DNA of 6,595 nt from Nitrosomonas sp. (GCA_005779435.1 SXJH01000246.1:1-6595); one strand, 5' to 3'; positions 1 through 6,595 are shown, counted from the stretch's first letter. Notes: generated by a model from the letters alone, not told the origin. Made by a program: numbers and translations.

Positions 1-198
1 ATTTTCATTCAATCGAACCAACCGACATGGAAACGTTGAATTCTTCGCTGCACACCAAGATTCGTCATGACTGTCATTATCGATAACAATCACTTCAAAA
101 TTTTTATAGGTTTGCTGTTCTAGCGACAACATCACTCGAGCCAGCATATCACCCGCATTATAGTTAACGATAACTATTGAAAAATAGGGATTTTTCAT
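1..198 (-). CDS. Family 2 glycosyltransferase, N-terminal fragment
   Basis: The first 66 codons of a gene that runs off the left edge. The translation begins MKNPYFSIVIVNYNAGDML and continues with LEQQTYKNFEVIVIDN. This is the classic start of a GT-A fold, family 2 glycosyltransferase: a beta strand (SIVIVNYN), a helix ending in QQTY, then a second strand leading to the nucleotide-binding Asp (VIVIDN, followed by DSHDES). Such enzymes transfer a sugar from a nucleotide-sugar donor in the cytoplasm, usually during assembly of surface polysaccharide or O-antigen. Donor and acceptor cannot be told from this fragment. The ATG at 196-198 is the natural start because the domain begins a few residues later. 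The nearest purine-rich Shine-Dalgarno-like stretch (AAAGGA, complement of 213-218) is 14 nt upstream, rather far. The gene lies 52 bp downstream of the large multidomain gene on the same strand, so co-transcription is likely. Confidence 0.88.
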   Translation of the reverse strand, partial: MKNPYFSIVIVNYNAGDMLARVMLSLEQQTYKNFEVIVIDNDSHDESWCAAKNSTFPCRLVRLNEN

Positions 199-250
199 GG
201 ATGACCAATATATCCTTTATTCAACAGAATCTGATCATCATTGAATAGCA

Positions 251-3200
251 TTAACTTACAAGACCTCGCCCGCAATAGTAATCATCAAGAACCAAAGAAC
301 TCAAAATCTCCTTTTCCGACCGGGAAGGATGCCTAACAAATTCATCGAATAAAGTAGTTGCGATATCTGGAGGAACTTCGAAAGTATCAATAATTTTGTC
401 ACGTATCATAATGGATTCACTCACAAAATCCATTATGCCTCGTCTGATTTCTGCACGCGTTAAGGTCGATTGACGCTCTTTATCATCAAGTTGTCGGAAT
501 TGAGGAACAATGTCTCCGGATTCTGTTCGCCGATAGCAAACGATCTGCGCATCATCCGAGCTTAACAGCTTTTCCAAAGTAAAGCTCTTGACAAAGATTG
601 CTGACTTATCTACATCAGGATTGATGTGGTGGCAAAAGTAACCCTGAGTAATAGCGCCATATTGCGAGGATATTTTTTGTGCTTGCTTTATGGTCATCAT
701 GTAATAACCATGTACTGGATGATTAATAATGCGGTTTAAATAACCCTGTATTGTCGCGGAATAACCGATATCCACAATTGCAAACTTAGCGTCCACGTTT
801 AAGCCTACTTTATCTAAATATGCCAGCAATCCAGGGCGCTCATTTTGTGCATTAGCTAGGATGCGCGCTTCAAGGGCTTTTAATACCGGCTTGAGATGAT
901 CAATATTCTCGTTTTTCACCACAATCAGTTTGTCTCTAGACCATAGTCTCTCGCGAATCAAATTCTCATACTCATCAACTGAAAGCTGTAATCCATAACG
1001 CTCCCTAATAAAATCTATTAACTGGGTTGGAGAAGATTGAGTACGTGCTATCTGAAAAATATCCTCAAGATTTGAGATCATTGATACAGAAACAGCGCGC
1101 CGAGAAAGTATTAAGTAATTAGAAGGAATGGCGTTTTTATTATTGGATGTCCATTGATCATAAACCATTTTTAGGATCTGACCTTCGCGAGCAAGAAAAT
1201 ATAAGCACTGAATCTTATCGATAGCAGCTTGTTTAGCTAACCATTGAACAAAAGACAAAATGATTGGCCCGGCAATTGTATACCCGATTGCCCAAGGTGT
1301 AGACGGCACAAAATCAAAAGGATCAAACTTTGGAAAAGTGAGTTGATGAAAATTCCTTTGTACGATCATACCAAGGGTAAGTTGGCTGTTGAGATCATCA
1401 CTATATGATATACGCTGAATGATAGGCTCTAAGCGAGGCATTGCACGCGCGAGTTCCACAGAACGCATCGTATGGATACACTTATCGATTCCTAAATTTG
1501 TTGGTATTTGCAAGTCTGAGTGCTCATTATCACCAATAATCAAGATTTCGTTTGGAGAAACATTTTCCTGAAGCAATAGTTGGCGATAAAAATCGCCCGT
1601 ATCTTTCCGGAATCCGTTTTCGGAGGACAAATAAAATTTATGCCATCCGTAGATACCATTCCGTTGCAGCATCATTTCAATTAATGATTTGGGAAGATAC
1701 ATATCACTGGCTAATACAACGCGCTTACCTAATGAAACGGCGGTTTGTAATAGTTCAACCACTTCCGGTCGTGGAGTAACCATCTCCATTTCAATCGTTT
1801 CTTCCAGATTACGGAGCTGCTGTGCAATTTCCGAGGACAGGCCAGACATAGCAATGAGTTCTGAAAAAATAGTATCCATTCCTATATCGCGACCAGCTTT
1901 CTGGCGCGCTTGAGATTCTGCCGTAGCACGAAACTCGAGGTATAAATCACCTACTTTGCCGCCGATCTTTTCGGCAACAATATTCTTTATTATTTCTGGA
2001 TTAAGTAAGGGGCGCGTCAATAGCGTATCAAAAATATCAAATACAACAATACGTACATCTGGATTTATCAGCACAAGATGCAGATCTTCTCGGCTACGGG
2101 ATAAATATTGCTCGAAATGCCAACGAGACCAACTGTTCGACTGCGTATCCCGCAGGACAATTGCATTGTATCCAGAACGCTGTGTAACAAGCACCAGCAA
2201 ACGCTCAAGGCAATGGGCCAAAGTAGCATCGGTTTGTCCGGCTTCTTCCGGAAAATCGTCAAGCGTAAATCGTGCATCAAATAGCGGCTTCAGAGCTTCC
2301 GCTCTGATCCAGAACATTGATCCTGCGGGAAAATCGAAATAACCTCTTGGCATTCTGGTGATATTAAGCCGGTTACACCAGAGTAATCCCAGCGCTTGAT
2401 TTGAAAGCCAGGTATATGCTGCATAGGGCAGCTTGTGATAGTTTTGAGGGTAAACAATCCCTATGTCTTTTTCTCCACTGAGCAGAGTAAATATTTTCTG
2501 GATTTGTGATTTGCTGCCGAGTAAACAATTTAACAGATACTCTCGCCATCCATCAGTTGCGCCAAGGTTATATAACGATTTTTTACTATGAATATGCGCA
2601 ATAAAATCGTACTGTTCCAATTCTTTTCCAAAGGTACAAAACATCGGGGCAATATCACGACCACGATTAGGTACGATGGCGATGGTTAATTGCTTTAGCT
2701 GTGGCAATCGAGAGAAAGCTTTCTGACACGTTTGCCGTGCTGATTCGCTGGTTGTCGAAACGAACAAATCATACGGAAAAGGCATATTTTGTATAAAGCT
2801 CGCGAACTCTGATGCCAGATCTGCATAGAAAATATGTGCATGAATAGCTATGCGTCCTGGTGCTGTTGTCAAGCTGGGAACGGCTGCAAGATCAATCATC
2901 CCGGCAAAGAAGTCTTTGTATCCAGTCGGTAATTGATTGGCTTCACAACATCCTTGAGCAATTCGCCAAGCCTCATAGTGTCCTGTACCGACAAAAAGCG
3001 CTCCGGCGATACGGTAAGCAGCGGTTAGAATTTTGTCCCGCCAACGAACCGGCAACCGCCAATAAATACGCTTTAACAATGGCAAAATCCTGCGACGCAA
3101 ACTTTCCCATGCTTCACGATACCGGCCACGTGCAATTCGAACGAAAAATCGCAACGGCGCGGTCATTCGCCATGAAGTTGAATGGAATATATCGTCGACA

Positions 3201-4906
3201 GTTTTGCTAAGATCGTGGATGGTTTTATTGAGATCATGGATGGTTTTATTGAGATCATGAATGGTTTTATTGAGATCATGAATGGTTCTACTCGAGTTAC
3301 TAATCGCTTGCTGAGATAATTGTTCACGCTGCGCGTATGACAGCGCCTCTTGTTGAATGCGATCTTGCAATGAAGCGATTAATTGTTCGCTACTTACTAC
3401 TTGCGCGCGTAGATTGATTATCGCGTTTTCCCGGTATTGAATGAGATCTTCAAGTTGTGTTCCGGAAAAAATTTTTTTCCATTTCTCATAAATTTTACTT
3501 CTGGCTTCCCTTACAAAGTTTTCATCTTGTTTGTACCCCAAATTGGAGCGCCCAAAATTCCGATAAATAGCGGTAATCTTATTAACATGTATTATTTGGC
3601 TGCACTGGCTCAGCTGGATCCAGAAATCCCAATCTTCAAAAACTTCCAAAGTTTCATCAAAATGACATTGATCGGCACCGACCAAAGATTTTTCAAATAG
3701 CATGGCGTGAATTGGAATGAAGTTTCTCCCCCACAATCTGAACCGATCGAAGGGTTCATTAAATTCAGTGAAAGTTTCAAGCCGATCATTCTCATAGTAT
3801 TCAACTTTCACACCCGCATAAGCACATTTCGTTGACGTGTGGCTTTGTAATGCAGCAACAAGCGTTGCGATATGCTCCGGATAAAACAAATCATCGTCAT
3901 CCAGGAAGATAAGGTAAGTTCCATGCGCAGCCAGCAAACCGGCGTTAGCTGCACAGCTCCGGTTAAGTGGCCGGTTATCGCCAATTATTCGCATCGAAAA
4001 ACGCCCGCACCACGCTCCAACCGCCCCATGCCCCGCACCTTTCGCATTGACAATAACAACTTCGATATTCGGATAAGTCTGCAAAGCGACGGAATCCAGT
4101 GCATCCGGCAGGGTATCGCGATCCATGCTGCGGATGATGACGCTGACCAGCGGCAAATCGCTGTTGTCGAGCGGAAGTCCCAACGCTTTTTGGCGGGAAT
4201 GCTCCGACCGATAGAGATTGAGCGGATCGTTCGCCAGTTCCTCGGCCGGAATCAGGTTGAAAGCTTCGGCGGCGGTTACGTGGGCTGGCAACGTATAAGT
4301 GCGGTAGCGATTCAGCGATGCAATATGGAGATCGTAGCGTTGTTTTGCATTCTGAGAAACAAAACATTCCATTGCGGCGTTTTTGCGCGGCATCAAGCCG
4401 GTGATATCGAGCAATAAATTGGGGTGTAGCGGTACGCCGACCTCATACAGCGCAATGCGTATATGTTTGCCGATGCGCCTGACCGCTTCGATAACGGCCA
4501 TTGCCAGCATGCGGTGATCCGGGTGCATTTCAAAAACCGACGGTGCATAAACCAGGTCTGCATCCGTTTCGCGAATGGCCGCCGATACTTCCTGAATCAG
4601 CTTTTCATCATAGCGGATTTGCCGATCCCGGTATCGCCAGAAAACCGGAGAACCGTAGCCGAGTATTCGCGCCGCAGCAATGCTCTCTTGCCGGCGCTGC
4701 GATGTATATGCGGCTGTTTGATCTTCGCTAACGCCGTATGCGCCATCGGATACGATAATGACGTGAACGGCGGCGCCTTGCTCAATATGGCGCATAATAG
4801 CCCCGCCACAGCCGAATACTTCATCGTCGGGGTGTGGCGCAAACACGAGCGCGCGTTGGCATGGAATCGACGCAACCGATTGGTCGGGGACGAGTATGTT
4901 TTCCAA
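251..4906 (-). CDS. Giant multidomain polysaccharide biosynthesis protein (PIG-L, GT2, coiled coil, RgpF, HAD)
   Basis: A 1551-residue, probably cytoplasmic protein with no clear membrane helix. Domains in order: (1) residues about 17-215, PIG-L/LmbE-type metal-dependent N-deacetylase, with HPDDE at 25-29 and HPDH at 128-131 supplying the expected zinc ligands (H25, D28, H131) and base (D27). (2) About 253-455, family 2 glycosyltransferase with DDDD at 336-339 and the acidic motif EDWDFW at 424-429. (3) About 485-575, coiled coil ending in TIHDLNK heptads, then a basic linker starting STSWRMTAPLR. (4) About 684-935, RgpF-like rhamnan synthesis domain with NRGRDI at 747-752 and HSKKS at 773-777. 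(5) About 951-1150, HAD domain with FDIFDTLL at 956-963 and GDNEHSD at 1125-1131. (6) About 1195-1551, COG5610-like C-terminal domain. The start is TTG, because an in-frame stop lies five codons upstream. Domain calls are by motif recognition; the joint role in surface glycan assembly is inferred. GC content changes near 3900. Confidence 0.93.
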   Translation of the reverse strand: MENILVPDQSVASIPCQRALVFAPHPDDEVFGCGGAIMRHIEQGAAVHVIIVSDGAYGVSEDQTAAYTSQRRQESIAAARILGYGSPVFWRYRDRQIRYDEKLIQEVSAAIRETDADLVYAPSVFEMHPDHRMLAMAVIEAVRRIGKHIRIALYEVGVPLHPNLLLDITGLMPRKNAAMECFVSQNAKQRYDLHIASLNRYRTYTLPAHVTAAEAFNLIPAEELANDPLNLYRSEHSRQKALGLPLDNSDLPLVSVIIRSMDRDTLPDALDSVALQTYPNIEVVIVNAKGAGHGAVGAWCGRFSMRIIGDNRPLNRSCAANAGLLAAHGTYLIFLDDDDLFYPEHIATLVAALQSHTSTKCAYAGVKVEYYENDRLETFTEFNEPFDRFRLWGRNFIPIHAMLFEKSLVGADQCHFDETLEVFEDWDFWIQLSQCSQIIHVNKITAIYRNFGRSNLGYKQDENFVREARSKIYEKWKKIFSGTQLEDLIQYRENAIINLRAQVVSSEQLIASLQDRIQQEALSYAQREQLSQQAISNSSRTIHDLNKTIHDLNKTIHDLNKTIHDLSKTVDDIFHSTSWRMTAPLRFFVRIARGRYREAWESLRRRILPLLKRIYWRLPVRWRDKILTAAYRIAGALFVGTGHYEAWRIAQGCCEANQLPTGYKDFFAGMIDLAAVPSLTTAPGRIAIHAHIFYADLASEFASFIQNMPFPYDLFVSTTSESARQTCQKAFSRLPQLKQLTIAIVPNRGRDIAPMFCTFGKELEQYDFIAHIHSKKSLYNLGATDGWREYLLNCLLGSKSQIQKIFTLLSGEKDIGIVYPQNYHKLPYAAYTWLSNQALGLLWCNRLNITRMPRGYFDFPAGSMFWIRAEALKPLFDARFTLDDFPEEAGQTDATLAHCLERLLVLVTQRSGYNAIVLRDTQSNSWSRWHFEQYLSRSREDLHLVLINPDVRIVVFDIFDTLLTRPLLNPEIIKNIVAEKIGGKVGDLYLEFRATAESQARQKAGRDIGMDTIFSELIAMSGLSSEIAQQLRNLEETIEMEMVTPRPEVVELLQTAVSLGKRVVLASDMYLPKSLIEMMLQRNGIYGWHKFYLSSENGFRKDTGDFYRQLLLQENVSPNEILIIGDNEHSDLQIPTNLGIDKCIHTMRSVELARAMPRLEPIIQRISYSDDLNSQLTLGMIVQRNFHQLTFPKFDPFDFVPSTPWAIGYTIAGPIILSFVQWLAKQAAIDKIQCLYFLAREGQILKMVYDQWTSNNKNAIPSNYLILSRRAVSVSMISNLEDIFQIARTQSSPTQLIDFIRERYGLQLSVDEYENLIRERLWSRDKLIVVKNENIDHLKPVLKALEARILANAQNERPGLLAYLDKVGLNVDAKFAIVDIGYSATIQGYLNRIINHPVHGYYMMTIKQAQKISSQYGAITQGYFCHHINPDVDKSAIFVKSFTLEKLLSSDDAQIVCYRRTESGDIVPQFRQLDDKERQSTLTRAEIRRGIMDFVSESIMIRDKIIDTFEVPPDIATTLFDEFVRHPSRSEKEILSSLVLDDYYCGRGLVS
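3200..3289 (-). repeat. 21-bp in-frame tandem repeat encoding coiled-coil heptads
   Basis: Three 21-bp units at 3221-3241, 3242-3262 and 3263-3283. The second and third are identical, and the first differs from them by one base. A diverged fourth unit at 3200-3220 has five mismatches, and a 6-base partial unit follows at 3284-3289. Because 21 bp equals seven codons, each unit adds one heptad (TIHDLNK, last copy TIHDLSK; residues 541-568) without shifting the frame. Ile and Leu fall with alternating 3 and 4 residue spacing (542, 545, 549, 552, 556, 559, 563, 566), the a/d pattern of a coiled coil. The repeat lies between the glycosyltransferase and RgpF-like domains. Near identity at the DNA level points to recent duplication, so copy number may vary between strains. 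Confidence 0.93.
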
Positions 4907-5066
4907 GGATATCCAGTGTCAGGTTAATTGTGCCGCACAAGGCGCAGTGCAACTATTTTAACCCAAAACCGGGCTCAACTCTTGCTGACGTCTTCGTGGC
5001 GGTAAGAGAAAAGGAATTACGCGCAGACAGCAATCTACTTTGCGGACGGGATCAGTCCGGGGCGCT

Positions 5067-5537
5067 TCACACGACGATTAAAGTCAATAAAATCAATTCA
5101 TATCCAATCAATGCGCCATAGCCTGCCAGAATCATGTACTTGAGATGCCACACGCGAATTTTCCCGGCAAGTTGTACATTATGATGAATAACGAGCAGCA
5201 TCAAGGCAAGCGCAGTGAGCGCCAGTTTGACGGCAATGAATTTCTCAACGCTGTCTTCAATCAACACTGCCATAAACCAATTGACCTCCTCGCCGCCGCC
5301 CGCCAGGATATTGAGTGTGAGACAAGCATCGAGAAAGCTCAAAAACAAAATAGCAATGGCACACAGTATCAAGTGCCCCGCATAATGGTCTACATATCCG
5401 GGTGTTCCCCTTTTTAGCGTTCGGCGCTCCGCCGTTCGTCTACCGGGTTTAATGCCTAAGTGATAAGGACAAAAAAACGGCATGCCTTTTCGACGGTCTT
5501 GCCCTCGATTGTTAAAAATTGAGAGTGCATTGCTCAT
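5067..5537 (-). CDS. DUF5658-family small integral membrane protein
   Basis: 156 residues from the ATG at 5535-5537. The first half is hydrophilic and Arg-rich (RGQDRRKG, then GRRTAERR) and includes CPYH. It is followed by three predicted membrane helices at about residues 56-78, 97-119 and 134-156, with the last ending at the C-terminus. The layout matches DUF5658 proteins: a basic leader, YVDHY before the first helix, a helix with an Asp (FLDACLTL), then the GGEEVNWFM loop, where the family usually has an E-x-N-P type motif, and a helix starting FIAVKLALT. Biochemical function is unknown. The frame is open upstream to a TTG at 5657 and contains ATGs at 5609 and 5603. I chose 5537 because it alone has a good ribosome binding site (GGGAG, 10 nt away) and the extra upstream residues look unstructured. 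It lies 164 bp downstream of the alkA-like gene and 160 bp upstream of the giant gene, so it may be its own unit. Confidence 0.8.
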   Translation of the reverse strand: MSNALSIFNNRGQDRRKGMPFFCPYHLGIKPGRRTAERRTLKRGTPGYVDHYAGHLILCAIAILFLSFLDACLTLNILAGGGEEVNWFMAVLIEDSVEKFIAVKLALTALALMLLVIHHNVQLAGKIRVWHLKYMILAGYGALIGYELILLTLIVV

Positions 5538-5547
5538 GTTTTTAATG

Positions 5548-5552
5548 CTCCC
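5548..5552 (-). promoter_or_regulatory. Ribosome binding site fixing the DUF5658 gene start
   Basis: On the minus strand this reads GGGAG, 10 nt before the ATG at 5537. It is the only good Shine-Dalgarno match near any of the possible in-frame starts (5657, 5609, 5603, 5537) and decides the 156-residue version. Confidence 0.6.
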
Positions 5553-5701
5553 GGTTTGCCGACAAAGGCAACGATAAAGATTGGATTTACTTTTCCGCGA
5601 CATTTCCATTGCATTCGATTGAAAGCGAAGTGTAATGGCGCAAACCCGAAATTGCAATTGTCAAGCAAACGAACCACTTGTTTACCTAAGGAAACGTAGA
5701 C

Positions 5702-6319
5702 TCAATACGCTACAGGCAACGGATCCAGGCTGCGCCACAAATACCATGTCGCCACCGAGCGCCAGGGCTGCCAGGGTTTGGCCAATTCGATGATGGTTTT
5801 TTTATCGACCGATTGTCGGTCGAAATAGTGCTGGCTAATCGCGCGTTGCAGACCGATGTCGTCGAGCGGCAACACATCGGAACGTTGCAGGTGAAAAATC
5901 AGGAACATTTCGGCTGTCCAGCGACCGATGCCTTTGACTTTGATCAGATCCGCAATAATGGCCTCATCACTCATATCCGCCCAGGCGGTTTCGCGCAAAT
6001 CCCCGTCAGTGAAGTGGCGCGACAAATCGTGCAAGTAAGTTACTTTTCGCGCAGAGAGGCCGCAGGCGCGAAGCAGTTCTTGCTCTGCAGCGACGATGGT
6101 TTGCGGCGTGATATCGGGAATCGTGGCGATGACTCTTTGCCATACGCTTTCGGCGGCTTTAACGGAGATTTGCTGGCCGACGATGGAACGCGCCAGCGTC
6201 GTGAATGCGCAGCCGCGCGATTCCAGCGAGGCATCGGCAAATTGCGCGATCAGTTGCCGCATAACCGGATCGCGTGCGGATAATGCTTGGCAAGCTTGTT
6301 TCCAGTAATCCGGCGTCAT
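5702..6319 (-). CDS. alkA: DNA-3-methyladenine glycosylase II (AlkA-type, HhH-GPD superfamily)
   Basis: A 205-residue base-excision repair enzyme expected to remove alkylated purines such as 3-methyladenine from DNA, leaving an abasic site. The N-terminal half carries the conserved helical core (LARSIVGQQISVKAAESVW, residues 42-60). The helix-hairpin-helix DNA-binding motif is at about 125-145 (LIKVKGIGRWTAEMFLIF). The catalytic Asp is expected at D154 in LPLDDIG (150-156). The C-terminal WRSVATWYLWR (186-196) is typical of the family. There is no C-terminal cysteine cluster, so it is not an Fe-S enzyme of the Nth/MutY type. The length fits the short, Mag-like bacterial AlkA group, which lacks the extra N-terminal domain of E. 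coli AlkA. The ATG at 6317-6319 has no clear Shine-Dalgarno and sits 11 bp after the speB stop, which suggests co-transcription and perhaps coupled translation. The symbol is by family; orthology to E. coli alkA is not implied. Confidence 0.93.
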   Translation of the reverse strand: MTPDYWKQACQALSARDPVMRQLIAQFADASLESRGCAFTTLARSIVGQQISVKAAESVWQRVIATIPDITPQTIVAAEQELLRACGLSARKVTYLHDLSRHFTDGDLRETAWADMSDEAIIADLIKVKGIGRWTAEMFLIFHLQRSDVLPLDDIGLQRAISQHYFDRQSVDKKTIIELAKPWQPWRSVATWYLWRSLDPLPVAY

Positions 6320-6330
6320 CGCTGCCGTGG

Positions 6331-6595
6331 TTACAACAACTCGTCCGCCTTACGCTTGGCCATCAGGCAAATCAAGTCGCAAGCGATATGTGCCGCAGCC
6401 AGCGCGGTGATTTGGCTATGATCGTAAGGCGGCGAAACTTCGACGATATCCATGCCGACCAGATCGAAGCCGGTCAATCCGCGCAAAATTGCCAACGCTT
6501 GCGCAGTGGAGAGCCCGCCGCATACCGGTGTGCCGGTGCCGGGCGCAAATGCCGGATCGAGGCAATCGATATCGAAAGTCAAATAAGCGGGACGG
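6331..6595 (-). CDS. speB: Agmatinase-type ureohydrolase, C-terminal fragment
   Basis: The last 87 codons of a gene that enters from the right edge. The fragment starts within RPAYLTFDIDCLDPAFAPG and continues through GTGTPVCGGL to a TAA at 6331-6333. FDIDCLDPAFAPGTGTPV is the signature of the arginase/agmatinase superfamily; the two Asp of DID are ligands of the binuclear manganese centre. GMDIVEVSPPYDHSQIT follows, containing the conserved Glu. Wording is closest to agmatinase (SpeB), which hydrolyses agmatine to putrescine and urea in polyamine synthesis. Another ureohydrolase, such as a guanidinobutyrase, cannot be excluded without the N-terminal half. An internal TTG at 6580-6582 could be mistaken for a start, but the reading frame and the conserved motif continue past it to the window edge. 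The gene is followed 11 bp later by the alkA-like gene. Confidence 0.9.
   Translation of the reverse strand, partial: RPAYLTFDIDCLDPAFAPGTGTPVCGGLSTAQALAILRGLTGFDLVGMDIVEVSPPYDHSQITALAAAHIACDLICLMAKRKADELL

Noticed and set aside
3872..4417. Plus-strand open frame of 181 codons
   Set aside because: It lies wholly antisense to the PIG-L and GT2 domains, which have clear motifs. The GC-rich part of the gene simply contains few stops on the opposite strand.
4955..4983. Possible promoter for the large gene: TAAAAT on the minus strand (complement of 4955-4960)
   Set aside because: The -10 hexamer is fair, but the sequence 16-18 bp upstream (around AAGAGT) does not resemble TTGACA and there is no extended -10. 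TTGAGC is present but only 12 bp away.
5043..5059. Inverted repeat CGGAC/GTCCG with a 7-base loop just after the DUF5658 stop, as a possible terminator
   Set aside because: The stem is only 5 bp and no T-run follows on the minus strand.
4834..5121. Plus-strand open frame of 95 codons spanning the start of the large gene and the gap beside it
   Set aside because: It overlaps the PIG-L coding start and the end of the DUF5658 gene antisense, has no recognisable domain and reads like the antisense of coding DNA.
5538..5560. GGCAAACCGGG before the DUF5658 start, recalling the GCAAACC element of cyclic-di-GMP riboswitches
   Set aside because: The rest of the aptamer is absent; the element sits directly before the start codon with no room for the downstream stems.
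5538..5657. 40-codon N-terminal extension of the DUF5658 protein (starts at 5657, 5609 or 5603)
   Set aside because: None of these starts has a good ribosome binding site, the extra residues do not look like family sequence, and the ATG at 5537 has GGGAG at suitable spacing.
5683..5696. Near-palindrome around CCTAAGG after the alkA stop, as a possible terminator
   Set aside because: The stem is short and contains a bulge, and there is no T-run after it.

Overview
All genes in this window are on the minus strand, so the text below runs from high to low coordinates. The window starts in ordinary housekeeping sequence and ends in surface-polysaccharide genes. There is no rRNA, tRNA or other taxonomic marker. 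Protein style and moderate GC suggest a betaproteobacterium, possibly Nitrosomonas-like, but that is only an impression.

Region 1 (6595-5702): the C-terminal end of an agmatinase-type ureohydrolase (speB, polyamine synthesis), followed 11 bp later by a complete AlkA-type DNA-3-methyladenine glycosylase. The two are probably co-transcribed. Region 2 (5701-4907): a small three-helix membrane protein of the DUF5658 type, with about 160 bp of non-coding DNA on each side.

Region 3 (4906-251): one 1551-codon gene fills most of the window. It fuses a PIG-L/LmbE-type N-acetylglucosaminyl deacetylase domain, a GT-A (family 2) glycosyltransferase, a coiled coil built partly from a nearly perfect 21-bp tandem repeat, a rhamnan-synthesis RgpF-type domain, a HAD-superfamily domain and a C-terminal domain of unknown function typical of COG5610-like proteins. 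Region 4 (198-1): the start of a separate family 2 glycosyltransferase, 52 bp downstream and probably in the same transcript.

Regions 3 and 4 look like part of a lipopolysaccharide, capsule or exopolysaccharide cluster that continues beyond the left edge. The large protein could combine glycosyl transfer, deacetylation and a phosphate-related step on one chain; this is inferred from its domains. The most notable sequence-level signals are an abrupt GC change inside the large gene, at the codons of its glycosyltransferase DDDD motif, and the heptad-encoding tandem repeat. I found no CRISPR array, insertion sequence, RNA gene or convincing terminator.
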